Source of the DNA: Fructobacillus sp. CRL 2054
GTDB lineage: Bacteria > Bacillota > Bacilli > Lactobacillales > Lactobacillaceae
NCBI RefSeq assembly: GCF_028764065.1
Contig: NZ_JACOFN010000001.1
Span: 108,238-172,237, forward strand
Direction: 5' to 3'
Length of the DNA stretch: 64,000 nucleotides
Part shown: piece by piece, positions 8,598 through 19,920 of the stretch
How the letters are laid out: the number at the start of each line of letters is the position of its first letter
How positions within the stretch are numbered: the first letter of the stretch is position 1
Position numbers and translations under genes: made by a program
Notes under the pieces: model-generated
The model's database searches: none
What the model saw: only the letters and a program-made list of their open reading frames with translations
What the model was told of the DNA's origin: nothing

Positions 8598-9581
8598 ATG
8601 AAATATGCAGTTGTTGGGGCAGGTGCCATGGGCTTGCGCTACGGTCTTTTACTCCAAGAAGTTGCTGGAAAAGAGGTTGAGTTCGTTGAACCAACCCAGG
8701 AATCAGTTGACAAGATCAAGGCTCAAGGAAACGTTGTTTACCAATCACGAGATCATGAGGACCGACATCCGGTCCCAGTAAAGATCTTCTCACCTGAAGA
8801 ATACGAAGGTGATCCAGACGTTTGGATTTTCTTCATGAAGCAAATGCAGATGGAAGAAACTTTGAAGCGAATGGCACCCCACTTCAAGGACCACCAAGTG
8901 GCCGTGGGCGCGATGAATGGTATGGGCCACATCGAAAAGCTCCAATCCTACTTCAAGGATGACAAGATTATCGGTGGAACAGCCATGATTGCCACTATCT
9001 TGTCTGATTACGGTGACGTTGACTTCATCGGTAAGGCTAACTCAGGGGCTTCTGCCTACTCAAACTTGTCTGGTGTTAAAACCGCTGAAACTCAAGAGGT
9101 CATGGAAGACTTCCAAGCAGCCAATTTGAACCCTACCTACTCAAACAACTTTATGGGAACGTTGTTGACCAAGGTATTCTTCAACGCGGTTGAAAACTCA
9201 ATTGCGACGATGTTCCAAGCTCGTATGGGAAACTTGTTGTCATACGACCAGTTCGTTCCAACCATCGCCAAGCCATTAGTTGACGAAGCCTACGATGCTG
9301 CAGCCGCAGCCGGCATTACCTTGCTTGAAACCCGTGAAGAAATGTTGGTTCAAGTTGACTACGTGGCCCGTGAAGTTGTGCCATTGCACTTCCCTTCCAT
9401 GTACCAAGACTTCGTTAAGAATCGTCCAACAGAAGTTGATTACATCAACGGTTGGATTGCAGACTTAGCTGAAGAACACGGTGTTGCCGCGCCAACACAA
9501 CGTTTCATCACTGGATTGGTTCACTTGGCCGAAGCCATGCGTGAATTCAATCCACCTGTTAACCAGTTGGAAGTAAAGTAA
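8598..9581 (+). CDS. 2-dehydropantoate 2-reductase family protein (PanE/ApbA)
   Basis: A 327-residue NADPH-dependent ketopantoate-reductase-like enzyme. The N-terminal Rossmann fold starts at once with VVGAGAMGLRYGLLL; the C-terminal helical domain carries KVFFNAVENSIATMF, including the Lys and Asn-containing helix typical of the family, and EVDYINGWI. I chose ATG 8598 (GAGG about 9 bases upstream) because the Rossmann motif begins two residues after it; the longer open frame has no ribosome site. In pantothenate synthesis the enzyme reduces ketopantoate to pantoate; no other pantothenate biosynthetic gene is nearby (coaA is 13 kb away), so a related 2-keto-acid reductase activity is possible. 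A strong terminator follows at 9588. Confidence 0.85.
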   Translation: MKYAVVGAGAMGLRYGLLLQEVAGKEVEFVEPTQESVDKIKAQGNVVYQSRDHEDRHPVPVKIFSPEEYEGDPDVWIFFMKQMQMEETLKRMAPHFKDHQVAVGAMNGMGHIEKLQSYFKDDKIIGGTAMIATILSDYGDVDFIGKANSGASAYSNLSGVKTAETQEVMEDFQAANLNPTYSNNFMGTLLTKVFFNAVENSIATMFQARMGNLLSYDQFVPTIAKPLVDEAYDAAAAAGITLLETREEMLVQVDYVAREVVPLHFPSMYQDFVKNRPTEVDYINGWIADLAEEHGVAAPTQRFITGLVHLAEAMREFNPPVNQLEVK

Positions 9582-9587
9582 TCCATT

Positions 9588-9615
9588 AAAAAAGCCCCTA
9601 TAAAGGGGCTTTTTC
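9588..9615 (+). terminator. Intrinsic terminator after the panE-like gene
   Basis: AAAAAAGCCCC (9588-9598) pairs with GGGGCTTTTT (9605-9614) around a short AT loop, seven bases after the stop codon. Confidence 0.93.
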
Positions 9616-9664
9616 TTTTGCCTATAATTTATAAATCAAGCAATCGACTATTAAAAATGCAAAC

Positions 9665-9692
9665 AAAAAAGCCACAAGCAAATGCTTGCGAC
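9665..9692 (-). terminator. Terminator of the tRNA-Glu gene
   Basis: On the minus strand GTCGCAAGC pairs with GCTTGTGGC around ATTT, followed by six T. It lies 8 bases past the tRNA 3' end. Confidence 0.85.
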
Positions 9693-9699
9693 TCTTTAG

Positions 9700-9771
9700 T
9701 AGCCCGTGAGAGAATCGAACTCTCGATTCCGCCGTGAAAGGGCAGCGTCTTAGCCACTTGACCAACGGGCC
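9700..9771 (-). tRNA. tRNA-Glu (anticodon UUC)
   Basis: A 72-base cloverleaf on the minus strand. The acceptor stem pairs GGCCCGT with ACGGGCT, the anticodon stem CTGCC/GGCGG encloses loop CTTTCAC giving anticodon TTC, and the T arm contains GAGTTCGATTC. CCA is not encoded. It has its own promoter (9814-9843) and terminator, so it is a single-gene unit. Confidence 0.95.
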
Positions 9772-9813
9772 ATGGTCAGTTGTTGCTCGATATCGCTATC
9801 AAACAACTATGTT

Positions 9814-9843
9814 AGTATAGCAAGTAGACGCTACCCTCGTCAA
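9814..9843 (-). promoter_or_regulatory. Promoter of tRNA-Glu
   Basis: -35 TTGACG (9838-9843), 18-base spacer, -10 TATACT (9814-9819) preceded by TGC. It lies about 45 bases upstream of the tRNA, just past the 3' end of the apf-like gene. Confidence 0.75.
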
Positions 9844-9867
9844 TAGGAAATCTAAATTTTTTTTATT

Positions 9868-10731
9868 TTAGTACCAATTGTATTGGTTGTGGTGTGCCAA
9901 AGCAGCTTGCGCTGAACCATAACGGTCGGCGATGTAAGCCTTCATGGCTTGCAACTGGTCTTGGTAATCCGCCGTGTTTCCACCATAGCGAGCACGCAAT
10001 GATGGTGACAACTGTCCGATACCATAGTAAATACCGTTCGTAGCATTTACATTACCACCAGATTCCTTGTTAATAATTGCTTGCAAGGCAGCTTCTTCTG
10101 ATGAATCAGTGCTTGCAGTTGAAGTATTAACAACAGTAGCTGATGATGAAGCTGAAGCAGCTTGTGCCTGTGCTTGCGCAGCGGCAGCTTGTGAAGCTTG
10201 TGCCTGTGAGTCAGCTTGGCTCTGAGCAGTTGCTGAATCAGCTTGTGCTTGTGAGTCGGCTTGACTTTGACTGTCGGTATTTGTTTGCGTGTTTTGTGTA
10301 GCAGCGGCAGTTCCCGTTGTCTTCAAAACCTGTCCAACTGACAACTTACTTGCATCTTGAATGTTGTTCAATGATGCCAAGTTATCAACCGTTGTGTTGA
10401 AGCGTTGTGCCAAAGTCCAAAGGTTATCACCTGATTGAACCGTGTAGCTTCCAGTGTTGTCATTTGAATCGGTAGTCGTTTGATTTGAATTATCTGAGTC
10501 GGTTTGGTCAATAACCAAGTTCTCACCAGTGTAAATCTGGTGAACGTTCTTGATGTTATTTTCCTTAGCTAATTGATCAACGCTGACGTTGTAATCTTTA
10601 GCGATGCTTGTCAACGTTTCGCCTGAGCGAATCGTGTGCTGCTTTGCGCTATTGGCAGAAGCAGCGTGGTGTCCCAAGGCAACTGATCCAGCAAGTCCTG
10701 CAGCAACTAACAACTTATTCTTAATAGTCAT
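9868..10731 (-). CDS. LysM-repeat cell-surface protein, Apf-like
   Basis: A 287-residue secreted cell-wall protein. A signal peptide (about 1-26, KNKLLVAAGLAGSVALG) is followed by two LysM peptidoglycan-binding modules (about 32-75 and 95-137), a low-complexity Gln/Ala/Ser/Asp linker (about 142-205), and a C-terminal lysozyme-like fold (about 210-287) with KESGGN, YYGIGQLSP and an aromatic end. This layout matches the aggregation-promoting factor (Apf) and related LysM surface proteins of lactobacilli; the Glu in KESGG would be the candidate catalytic residue of a transglycosylase-like domain. The AAGGAGAT ribosome site is near-ideal, in keeping with an abundant protein. Catalytic activity is inferred only. 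Confidence 0.85.
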   Translation of the reverse strand: MTIKNKLLVAAGLAGSVALGHHAASANSAKQHTIRSGETLTSIAKDYNVSVDQLAKENNIKNVHQIYTGENLVIDQTDSDNSNQTTTDSNDNTGSYTVQSGDNLWTLAQRFNTTVDNLASLNNIQDASKLSVGQVLKTTGTAAATQNTQTNTDSQSQADSQAQADSATAQSQADSQAQASQAAAAQAQAQAASASSSATVVNTSTASTDSSEEAALQAIINKESGGNVNATNGIYYGIGQLSPSLRARYGGNTADYQDQLQAMKAYIADRYGSAQAALAHHNQYNWY

Positions 10732-10861
10732 AGATGAATATCTCCTTTTCTGTAACTCATTTCAAGAGATGTTTCCACTTCCTGAACTTACTCTATGTCC
10801 TATGATACACCCCTAAAGTTTAAGTACACATTAAATATCCAAAAAAACTTTTAAAAAACAT

Positions 10862-10892
10862 AAAAAAAGGACTAGCTTTTGCTAGTCCTTTT
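10862..10892 (-). terminator. Terminator of the atp operon
   Basis: On the minus strand AAAAGGACTAGC pairs with GCTAGTCCTTTT around AAAA, followed by more T. It lies 7 bases after the atpC stop. Confidence 0.93.
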
Positions 10893-10898
10893 CACTTC

Positions 10899-11342
10899 TT
10901 ATCGGCCTGAGCGAATAGAAGCAACGTGAATACGGTTAACAGCTCGCATCAATGCGACTTGAGCCATCTTGATTTCACGGTTATCGTTAACCTTTTGCGC
11001 TTCGGCCAAGCGTGCTTGCGCACGTTCCTTGGCACTTTTAGCACGATCAACATCAATATCATCAGCAACTTCAGCTGAATCTGCAATAACCGTCAATAGG
11101 TTATGTGAAAATTCAGCAACCCCACCGTTAACGGCAAGTGATCGCTTCTGATCATCTTTTTTAACAATCATTTCATCAATGGCTAAGGCTGCCAAAATTG
11201 GCTCGTGCCCCGCCATGATTCCCATCTGGCCACCCTTAGTGTTAATAACGGCGATTTCGGATCCAGATTGATCAAAAACTTGACCATCTGGCGTCACGAT
11301 TCTCACTGTAATACCAGTCTGTTGTTGTTCTTGTTCAGCCAT
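10899..11342 (-). CDS. atpC: F1 ATP synthase epsilon subunit
   Basis: A 147-residue central-stalk subunit that links gamma to the c-ring and modulates ATPase activity. The N-terminal beta-sandwich has VRIVTPDGQVFD and GQMGIMAGHEP, and the C-terminal helical hairpin holds ERAQARLAEA. It is the last gene of the operon, 11 bases after atpD, and is followed by a terminator. In fermentative lactic acid bacteria the enzyme mostly works as a proton-extruding ATPase for pH homeostasis (family knowledge). Confidence 0.96.
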   Translation of the reverse strand: MAEQEQQQTGITVRIVTPDGQVFDQSGSEIAVINTKGGQMGIMAGHEPILAALAIDEMIVKKDDQKRSLAVNGGVAEFSHNLLTVIADSAEVADDIDVDRAKSAKERAQARLAEAQKVNDNREIKMAQVALMRAVNRIHVASIRSGR

Positions 11343-11353
11343 GGATTACCCCC

Positions 11354-12772
<1,419 letters not shown>

Positions 12773-12802
12773 TTAACGGTGTTAAACACCGCCCTCAATT
12801 TC

Positions 12803-13720
12803 TTATTCCAAAGCGACCATACCACCGGTAATTTCGGTGATTTCAGTCGTAATCTGTGACTGACGAGCACGGTTGTACTGCAAACTAAGTGTTGAGATCA
12901 AATCATCAGCAGAGTCAGTTGCAGAAGACATCGCTGTCGATGAAGCGGCGTGCTCAGTTGTTTTAGCATCGAGCAAGGCCTCAAAGACAAGGGACTGAAT
13001 ATACTGTGGCAAAACCACGTTTAAAACAGTCGCTGTATCCGGCTCAGAATCGTAGGCAGACATCGTATCGAAAGATTGTTCCTGCCCGTCTTCATCCTCT
13101 TGTTCCTTGGTTTCTTCAACAACTTCACGTGTCAACGGAAGCAATTGGACGTTTCGTTGGTCCGCTTGCAAACGGTTAATGAAGTGGTTGTAGACCATGT
13201 GCAAAGAGTCAAAGGCTTCGGCTTCATAAAGGGAAATCACAGTCTTTAGAACCTGACGAACCTCGTTAAAGGTAGGCACATCCGATAGACCGCGGTGTTC
13301 CAAGGCAACGGTAAAGCCACGCTTCTTATAAAAGTCGGCACCGTTACCCCCGATAGCCAAAATCACAGTGTTTTCTGGCGTTAAGTTGTGTTCCTTCATC
13401 AAGGCGTTTGTTTTCTTGATGATGTTGGCGTTGTATGACCCTACCAAACCACGATCAGAAGTTACAAGCAAGATTCCCGTTTTCTTAACAGGACGCTTAG
13501 CAACCATTGGCAAATGGGATGAATCAACGTTATCCAAGACGTGTGCTTCAATCAAATGTGAAACAACGGCTTTTAGACGGTAGGCATACTCATGGTAGCC
13601 CTTCGTCGAACGTTGAATTTGGCTCAACTTTGCAGTTGAAACCATCTGCATGGCTGACGTAATCTGACGAGTTTTCTTGGTAGAAGCAATTCGCCGCTTA
13701 ATATCTTGTAAAGAAGCCAT
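12803..13720 (-). CDS. atpG: F1 ATP synthase gamma subunit
   Basis: A 305-residue rotor shaft. The conserved N-terminal coiled helix reads [22 protein letters not shown] and the C-terminal helix [23 protein letters not shown], the two parts that form the rotating antiparallel coil. [11 protein letters not shown] is also typical. An acidic, Glu/Asp-rich insert near residues 205-220 ([11 protein letters not shown]) is a lineage-specific loop of variable length. It lies 11 bases downstream of atpA. Confidence 0.96.
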   Translation of the reverse strand: MASLQDIKRRIASTKKTRQITSAMQMVSTAKLSQIQRSTKGYHEYAYRLKAVVSHLIEAHVLDNVDSSHLPMVAKRPVKKTGILLVTSDRGLVGSYNANIIKKTNALMKEHNLTPENTVILAIGGNGADFYKKRGFTVALEHRGLSDVPTFNEVRQVLKTVISLYEAEAFDSLHMVYNHFINRLQADQRNVQLLPLTREVVEETKEQEDEDGQEQSFDTMSAYDSEPDTATVLNVVLPQYIQSLVFEALLDAKTTEHAASSTAMSSATDSADDLISTLSLQYNRARQSQITTEITEITGGMVALE

Positions 13721-13731
13721 TTTGCCTCCTT

Positions 13732-15249
13732 TTATTTGTCAGCTGAAGAGCCTGTGTAGCTATCCTTAAAGGTCTTCACTGCAGCATCCATCTTATCGGT
13801 GTCAGGCAATTGCTTTGTTGTCACGATTTCGTTCAACAAATCCTTTTGACTAGCATCCAAGTAAGCGATGAATTCATCTTGGAAGTGTTGGATGTCAGAA
13901 ACAGCAACATCGTCCAAGTAACCATGAGTCAATGCATACAAAACGAAGACTTGGTGTTGAACAGCCATTGGCTTGTGCAATGGTTGCTTCAAAACTTCAA
14001 CCGTTCGCTTACCACGGTTCAACTTAGCCTGCGTTGCCGCATCCAAATCAGAACCGAACTGGGCAAATGATTCCAATTCACGGTATGAAGCAAGGTCCAA
14101 ACGCAATGTTCCGGAAACCTTCTTCATAGCCTTGATTTGAGCATCTCCACCAACACGAGAAACAGAAGTTCCGGCATCGATGGCAGGACGTACACCAGCG
14201 TAGAACTGGTCGGCATCCAAGAAAATCTGTCCATCAGTAATTGAAATAACGTTGGTTGGGATATATGCAGACACATCACCAGCTTGCGTTTCAATAATTG
14301 GCAAGGCCGTCATTGATCCACCACCTAGTTCGTCTGACAACTTGGCCGCACGTTCAAGCAAACGTGAGTGCAAGTAGAAGACATCCCCAGGATAGGCTTC
14401 ACGACCAGGTGGACGACGAAGAATCAAAGATATCTCACGGTATGCCGTTGCTTGCTTTGATAGGTCATCAAAGACAATCAAGACATGCTTACCGTTGTAC
14501 ATGAATTCTTCACCCATTGCTGCCCCAGCATATGGTGCCAGGTAAAGCAAAGCAGCTGCTTCAGCAGGCCCTGCATTAACAACAATGGTGTAGTCCATTG
14601 CGCCCATCTTCTTGAGCGTTTCAACTTGTTCACGAACCGTTGAGTCCTTTTGACCAACCGCTACGTAAATAACGATCATGTCTTGGTCTTTTTGGTTCAA
14701 GATAGTATCAACGGCAATTGATGTTTTACCTGTCTTACGATCACCAATGATCAACTCACGCTGACCACGACCGATTGGGACAAGGGCATCAATGGCCTTG
14801 ATTCCAGTTTGCAATGGTTCTGAGACTGACTTACGAGCCATGACACCTGGTGCCTTGGCTTCGACAGGTCGAGTCTTTGTAGTATTTAGGTCGCCTAATC
14901 CATCAATGGGTTGTCCCAAAGCGTTGACGACACGCCCAATCAATTCTTCACCAACAGGAACTTCCATTACGTGTCCTGTTCGCTTAACTGTATCCCCTTC
15001 ACGAATACCTTCTGAGGAACCTAAGACAATGATTCCAACTTCAGATTCTTCAAGGTTTTGGACCATACCGTAGGCACCGTTGTTAAAGGTAACCAATTCA
15101 CCAGAAAGAGCGTTAGCCAAGCCTGTTGCTCGGGCAACACCATCACCAATGTAGGTAATTGTTCCAATTTCTTCTACAGTCAGTTTTGTGTCGAACTTTT
15201 CGAGCTGCTGCTTAATTAAAGCAGAAATTTCTTCAGCTTGAATCGCCAT
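13732..15249 (-). CDS. atpA: F1 ATP synthase alpha subunit
   Basis: The 505-residue non-catalytic nucleotide-binding subunit. Walker A is [11 protein letters not shown] (about 169-179); the arginine-finger region [18 protein letters not shown] and the signature [22 protein letters not shown] are intact. Start and length are standard. Twelve bases separate it from atpH. Confidence 0.97.
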   Translation of the reverse strand: MAIQAEEISALIKQQLEKFDTKLTVEEIGTITYIGDGVARATGLANALSGELVTFNNGAYGMVQNLEESEVGIIVLGSSEGIREGDTVKRTGHVMEVPVGEELIGRVVNALGQPIDGLGDLNTTKTRPVEAKAPGVMARKSVSEPLQTGIKAIDALVPIGRGQRELIIGDRKTGKTSIAVDTILNQKDQDMIVIYVAVGQKDSTVREQVETLKKMGAMDYTIVVNAGPAEAAALLYLAPYAGAAMGEEFMYNGKHVLIVFDDLSKQATAYREISLILRRPPGREAYPGDVFYLHSRLLERAAKLSDELGGGSMTALPIIETQAGDVSAYIPTNVISITDGQIFLDADQFYAGVRPAIDAGTSVSRVGGDAQIKAMKKVSGTLRLDLASYRELESFAQFGSDLDAATQAKLNRGKRTVEVLKQPLHKPMAVQHQVFVLYALTHGYLDDVAVSDIQHFQDEFIAYLDASQKDLLNEIVTTKQLPDTDKMDAAVKTFKDSYTGSSADK

Positions 15250-15261
15250 GTCTTTTCCTCA

Positions 15262-15804
15262 CTAACCTAGTAACTCTGCCTTCAATTTGGCAATTTTCGT
15301 CTTCAGCGATCCGTCAATTAAAATTGACTTGGATTGCATGGACACACCAGCGACCAATTCTGGGTCGACTGTATAGGTTGCTTCAACCTTTTTTGCCCCG
15401 CTTTGCTTTTGGAAAGCCTTAGCCAATCGTTCCTTTTGATTATCATCAACTGCCACGGCTGAAGTGATTACAACACTTTCAATACCTTGGCTTTGCTGAT
15501 AAAGCTCAAAAAATCGATTAACCACTGCACCGAACAATGCGAAGTGGTGGTGACTCAACAAAATCTTTGTTAAGTTCACAACACCTTGGTTAGCACCCTT
15601 GGTTAATGTATCCAATAAGGAGACTTGGTCTTCTTCTGAAATCGTTTGCGCGGATAGCAAAGCCGTTAATTTCGGATTCTTTGCTACCACATCGTTCACG
15701 ACTTTCAAGTCAGCCAGTAGGCTGTCAAAAGAATCTTGATCGGAGCCGTACGCCAAAAGCGCTTCGGCGTATTGTTCGACCACTTTTTCCTTTTTGTTAG
15801 CCAT
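15262..15804 (-). CDS. atpH: F1 ATP synthase delta subunit
   Basis: A 180-residue peripheral-stalk subunit linking the b dimer to the top of F1. It has the N-terminal helical domain with VVEQYAEALLAYG and the C-terminal segment VVITSAVAVDDNQKERLAKAF, then VDPELVAGVSMQSKSILIDGSLKTK, which is the conserved delta/OSCP C-terminal motif. It lies between atpF and atpA, nine bases from atpF. Confidence 0.95.
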   Translation of the reverse strand: MANKKEKVVEQYAEALLAYGSDQDSFDSLLADLKVVNDVVAKNPKLTALLSAQTISEEDQVSLLDTLTKGANQGVVNLTKILLSHHHFALFGAVVNRFFELYQQSQGIESVVITSAVAVDDNQKERLAKAFQKQSGAKKVEATYTVDPELVAGVSMQSKSILIDGSLKTKIAKLKAELLG

Positions 15805-15813
15805 CTGTCCTCC

Positions 15814-16320
15814 TTACTGCTCGCCTAATTCTGCTAAGTAAGCATCAATTAAGGCGCGCTGGTCATCAGCAGATAATTCTTTTTGAATCAACTTGGAAGC
15901 GATGGTTACAGACAAGTCTGCCACGTCCTTCTTGGCCGTGTTCATCGCATCGTTCTTCATCTGAACAGCATCTTCTTGGGCTGATTGGCGCATGCCAGCA
16001 ACCTGCGTGTTTGCCGCTTGAATCAATGAATCAGATTGTGCCTGAGCTGATTTCTTAGCCGTCTCAATCATTTGACTCGCTTGGTTCTTTGATTCAGAAA
16101 GTTCCTTTTGACGTTGTTCAACCAAGGAAGCAGCATCTTTGCTCTTTTGTTGAGCGTCATCTAAGTCCTTGTTAATCTTATCCGCACGTTGGTCTAAGAC
16201 CTGTGTCAAAGGTCCGTAGGCCACCTTCTTCAAAATGACCATTAGTAGGAGGAAGGCAACAATAATAAAGACCATATCGCCAAGTGGCATCGCCTTTGTC
16301 ATTAATAATGTTTGCGCCAT
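15814..16320 (-). CDS. atpF: F0 ATP synthase b subunit
   Basis: A 168-residue peripheral-stalk subunit. One membrane helix near the N-terminus (about 15-32, MVFIIVAFLLLMVILKKV) is followed by a long, charged, heptad-like helix to the C-terminus with the typical KAYGPL-like segment KVAYGPLTQVLDQRADKI. It would form a homodimeric stalk, since only one b gene is present. It lies between atpE and atpH. Confidence 0.95.
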   Translation of the reverse strand: MAQTLLMTKAMPLGDMVFIIVAFLLLMVILKKVAYGPLTQVLDQRADKINKDLDDAQQKSKDAASLVEQRQKELSESKNQASQMIETAKKSAQAQSDSLIQAANTQVAGMRQSAQEDAVQMKNDAMNTAKKDVADLSVTIASKLIQKELSADDQRALIDAYLAELGEQ

Positions 16321-16345
16321 CTTTTATCTCCTCTAAGGATTCCTC

Positions 16346-16585
<240 letters not shown>

Positions 16586-16660
16586 TTAGTTACGAAAGAG
16601 CTTTCTTCTACTATTGGATGATAACGGTCCCCCGCGTCTGCTACTAGCAGTAGTTCCACA

Positions 16661-17377
16661 CTACTCTTCGCCAGATAACTGTGCCGTAAAAACGGCTGTT
16701 AACATAACGAAAACGTAGGCCTGGATGCCACCGATTAGTAATGAGAAGGCCTGCCAGGCCATCTCAAGCGGCAAAGCAATAATCCAGCCAAATCCATGTA
16801 ATGAAAAGGCCATGCTTGCTAGCAAATTCAACATTAATTCACCAGCAAAGATATTTCCAAAGAGTCGCAAAGCCAGTGTCAAAAAGTTTGTCACCTGCTC
16901 AACGAAGTTCAATGGGAACAGTGCTGCGTAAGGCTTCAAGAACATGTTCTTGAGATAGCCGCCCAATCCGAGGGTCTTAATACCCGTTGCATTGGCTAAC
17001 ATAATTGACATGATAGCCAAACTAAAGGCAATTAAAGGATCCGCCGTTGGCGATTTAATCAAAGTCACGTCAGATGCTGTTTTCACTTGCAGCAATAATC
17101 CCATCTCGTTTGAAACTACTAAGAAAAGGAATAACGTGAAGCTGTACAGACCAAACTGACGAGCCAAATTGCTTGGCAATTGGTCTCCCAGAATTCCCCT
17201 AACAAAGTCCAACACATATTCAATCACGTTTTGACCACGCGTTGGTCGAATTGACACCTTCCGGGTAAGGAAGACAGCCAACAAGACAACAACGCTCATA
17301 GCCAACAAGGTTGAAAGCACTGTTGTCCAGGTAAAGGTCAACCCTAAGAAAGAAAATGTTGATGTCGGTTCATCCAT
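16661..17377 (-). CDS. atpB: F0 ATP synthase a subunit
   Basis: A 238-residue membrane subunit that forms the proton half-channels. The essential helix contains LALRLFGNIFAGELML with the conserved Arg facing the c-ring Glu, and the last helix IGGIQAYVFVMLTAVFTAQ. It is the first gene of the operon as usual; no atpI is seen upstream. The promoter candidate lies about 70 bases upstream. Confidence 0.96.
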   Translation of the reverse strand: MDEPTSTFSFLGLTFTWTTVLSTLLAMSVVVLLAVFLTRKVSIRPTRGQNVIEYVLDFVRGILGDQLPSNLARQFGLYSFTLFLFLVVSNEMGLLLQVKTASDVTLIKSPTADPLIAFSLAIMSIMLANATGIKTLGLGGYLKNMFLKPYAALFPLNFVEQVTNFLTLALRLFGNIFAGELMLNLLASMAFSLHGFGWIIALPLEMAWQAFSLLIGGIQAYVFVMLTAVFTAQLSGEE

Positions 17378-17447
17378 CGGTTTTCTCCTTTCTACAATTT
17401 TCTATTTTGACGCAAGACATCATTCTTATCACTCAAAATATACCCCA

Positions 17448-17476
17448 ATAATACGCTCACTATATTCTAAATACAA
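17448..17476 (-). promoter_or_regulatory. Candidate promoter of the atp operon
   Basis: -35 TTGTAT (17471-17476), 17-base spacer, -10 TATTAT (17448-17453). It fits the position upstream of atpB. The rest of the 346-base gap 17378-17723 is very AT-rich, and apart from this promoter and the terminator at 17689 I see nothing in it. Confidence 0.6.
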
Positions 17477-17688
17477 GGGATTTTGTGCCATTTTCACAAC
17501 TAAATGAGATATTTTTATTAAAAAAAGAAATAAATGAGACAAAATAATAAAAGTGTTGGAAATGCCTATAAATAGCTATCCAACAGTCTTATAAAAGTGT
17601 TTATTAAAAAGAATCGTATGAAAAAATACTAAAATTGCTTAATTAGAATGAACTTTTTTAGCAATTTTGTGAAAGTACAATCAAAAAT

Positions 17689-17716
17689 GAAAAGCCATTC
17701 ATTCGAATGGCTTTTC
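17689..17716 (-). terminator. Terminator of the uracil permease gene
   Basis: A 12-bp stem (GAAAAGCCATTC with GAATGGCTTTTC), 7 bases beyond the permease stop, followed on the minus strand by ATTTTTG. The hairpin is also T-rich in the other direction. Confidence 0.88.
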
Positions 17717-17723
17717 TATCTCG

Positions 17724-19001
17724 TTATTTACTCTCTTTTGGGAGAATTAAATTCAGAACAATTCCAAGAACAGTTGCAATAGCTACTCCTGAAAAATCAA
17801 CTTCTGATAAAAGCTGCAGGTGGAAATTTCCAATTCCAACAACCAAGACCGGTCCAGCAATCAACAGGTTTCGCTTCTTACCGTAATCAATGCGGTTATC
17901 TACCATTACCTGAATACCGGCAGCAGCAATCACACCGTACAACATAAGGCCAACACCGCCAGTGACAGCTCCCGGAACAGAACGAATTAAAGCAGCTAAC
18001 TTCCCGATAAAGGCAAAGATTGAAGCAAAACAGGCAGCTCCCGCAATTACCCATACTGAGAAAACACGGGAGAGTTGCATGACACCGATGTTTTCACCAT
18101 AAGAAGTTAGGGCCGGTCCACCAACCAATCCAGCAAAGACAGAGGCTAATCCGTCCCCCGCCAAAGTCTTACTCAAACCAGGATCTTTAAAGAAGTCGTG
18201 CCCAGTGACTTTCTTCAACACAAGCAAGTGGCCCAGATGTTCGGATAGGGTCACCAAAACCAGGGGCATCATGGTTAACATGGCCATTGGATAGAAGTGA
18301 GCCGCGTGCTTAGCCGAACCGGCAAAGAAAAAGTCAAAATGAGGAAGGGAGAACCAATCGGCTTGTACCACTGGGGAAAAGTCGACTAATCCGAAGAGTA
18401 ATGCACAGATGTAACCGATGATGATTCCGAGTAACACCGGAATTAATCCCAGAAAACCTTTTAAATAGAAGTTACAAAAAATCGTAACCAGTAAAGTCAC
18501 TCCGGCAACGATGAAGGCGCGCATGTCATACTGCCCATTAATCTGCGTACCAGATTCAGCCGCCGTCTGAGCGAGTGACAAACCAATCACCATAATAACT
18601 GGTCCAACCACTTCCGGTGGGAAGATTTTATCAATCCAAGCCGTTCCCGCCTTCGAAACGATCAAGGCAATGACAAGGTAGCAGAGACCAACTGAAACAA
18701 CCCCCTGCCCGACGGCTGAATAACCAACCGTCTTCATCATCGAAACCATTGGAATAATAAAGGCAAAGGAAGACCCCATGTAGGCTGGTACACGACCGTG
18801 GGTCGTTAGCAAATGAATCAATGTTCCAACACCAGAAGCAAAGAGTGCAACGGCTGGATCAAGACCCACTAACAGAGGTACTAAGATGGTTGCACCAAAC
18901 ATTGAGAATAAATGCTGCAAGGATAAACCGATAAATGGCAGCAGCGGTGGTCGGTCATACAAGTTATAAACCGCTTGTTCGCTCTCGACAGTCTTTTTCA
19001 T
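17724..19001 (-). CDS. pyrP: Uracil permease (NCS2 family)
   Basis: A 425-residue nucleobase:cation symporter-2 protein with about 14 helices. It shows the family landmarks YDRPPLLPFIGLSLQHLFSMFGATILVP at the start (split across residues 15-42), AYMGSSFAFIIP, and GPALTSYGENIGVM, which in UraA/PyrP contains the substrate-binding Glu of helix 10. The NTTSYGEN-like motif points to uracil rather than xanthine. The gene is alone, and no PyrR-type leader was found in the 81 bases upstream. Gene name could equally be uraA. Confidence 0.9.
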   Translation of the reverse strand: MKKTVESEQAVYNLYDRPPLLPFIGLSLQHLFSMFGATILVPLLVGLDPAVALFASGVGTLIHLLTTHGRVPAYMGSSFAFIIPMVSMMKTVGYSAVGQGVVSVGLCYLVIALIVSKAGTAWIDKIFPPEVVGPVIMVIGLSLAQTAAESGTQINGQYDMRAFIVAGVTLLVTIFCNFYLKGFLGLIPVLLGIIIGYICALLFGLVDFSPVVQADWFSLPHFDFFFAGSAKHAAHFYPMAMLTMMPLVLVTLSEHLGHLLVLKKVTGHDFFKDPGLSKTLAGDGLASVFAGLVGGPALTSYGENIGVMQLSRVFSVWVIAGAACFASIFAFIGKLAALIRSVPGAVTGGVGLMLYGVIAAAGIQVMVDNRIDYGKKRNLLIAGPVLVVGIGNFHLQLLSEVDFSGVAIATVLGIVLNLILPKESK

Positions 19002-19039
19002 TTCATATTCTCCAGAATTATAAAATCGTATTTTTGCTC

Positions 19040-19070
19040 AAAAAAAATCACCGAAACAATATCGGTGATT
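19040..19070 (-). terminator. Terminator of gpmA
   Basis: AATCACCGA pairs with TCGGTGATT (19046-19054 with 19062-19070) and on the minus strand is followed by eight T. Confidence 0.9.
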
Positions 19071-19082
19071 CAAAAGGCCGAA

Positions 19083-19793
19083 TTACTTCAAAACCTTCTT
19101 TGAATTGATCGTCAAATCAGCAGCCAAATCGTAAACGATTGGTTGTCCGTTAGCGATTTCAACATTCAAGATGTCGTCATCTGAAATGTTTTCCAAGTGC
19201 TTAACCAAAGCACGGAGTGAGTTACCGTGGGCAGCAATCACAACATCCTTACCAGCTGCCAAATCCTTCTTGATCTTAGCATCCCAGAAAGGCAATACAC
19301 GTTCCAAAGTAACCTTCAAGTTTTCACCCAATGGCAATTCACCGTAAGGTACATCAGCGTAACGTGCGTCAAAGGCAGGGTAAGTCTTACCTTCAACTTC
19401 AACAGTTTCTTCATAGTTGTCCAAAAGTGGAGGCAAAACATCGTATGAACGACGCCAGATGTGAACTTGGTCTTCACCGTACTTTTCAGCAGCGGCAGCC
19501 TTGTTCTTACCCTGCAAAGCACCGTAGTGACGTTCATTCAAACGCCATGACTTTTCTTCAGGAACGTAAAGTTGACCAGCTTCTTCCAAAGCGTAGTGCA
19601 AAGTCGTGATGGCACGAGTCAAAACTGAAGTGTAGGCTTGGTCGAATTCGATGCCTTCTGCCTTCAACAATTCACCTGCGTGCTTAGCTTGTTCGATACC
19701 TTGTTCAGACAACTTTGTGTCCACCCAACCATTAAACAAGTTCAATGCGTTCCATTCACTTTGTCCGTGACGGATCAAAACTAATTTTGCCAT
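19083..19793 (-). CDS. gpmA: 2,3-bisphosphoglycerate-dependent phosphoglycerate mutase
   Basis: A 236-residue glycolytic enzyme interconverting 3- and 2-phosphoglycerate. The histidine-phosphatase motif [10 protein letters not shown] (about 6-15) carries the phospho-accepting His, [14 protein letters not shown] follows near residue 83, and the second catalytic His is in [15 protein letters not shown]. Length matches the dPGM family, and the start is supported by an AGGAG site. It is a monocistronic gene with its own terminator. Confidence 0.97.
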   Translation of the reverse strand: MAKLVLIRHGQSEWNALNLFNGWVDTKLSEQGIEQAKHAGELLKAEGIEFDQAYTSVLTRAITTLHYALEEAGQLYVPEEKSWRLNERHYGALQGKNKAAAAEKYGEDQVHIWRRSYDVLPPLLDNYEETVEVEGKTYPAFDARYADVPYGELPLGENLKVTLERVLPFWDAKIKKDLAAGKDVVIAAHGNSLRALVKHLENISDDDILNVEIANGQPIVYDLAADLTINSKKVLK

Positions 19794-19874
19794 GTTCTAG
19801 CTCCTTTTTTGCTTGAAATGATTCTTGCTTATTATACAACATTCAGGTGCCCCTTTGCAGTATCCGAGCAAAAG

Positions 19875-19904
19875 AAAAAGCCCGGACAAATGTCCGAGCT
19901 TTTC
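19875..19904 (-). terminator. Terminator of csp
   Basis: On the minus strand AAAAGCTCGGACA pairs with TGTCCGGGCTTTT (one G-U pair), followed by TCTTTT. It begins 17 bases after the csp stop. Confidence 0.88.
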
Positions 19905-19920
19905 AAACTTAATTAAAGAA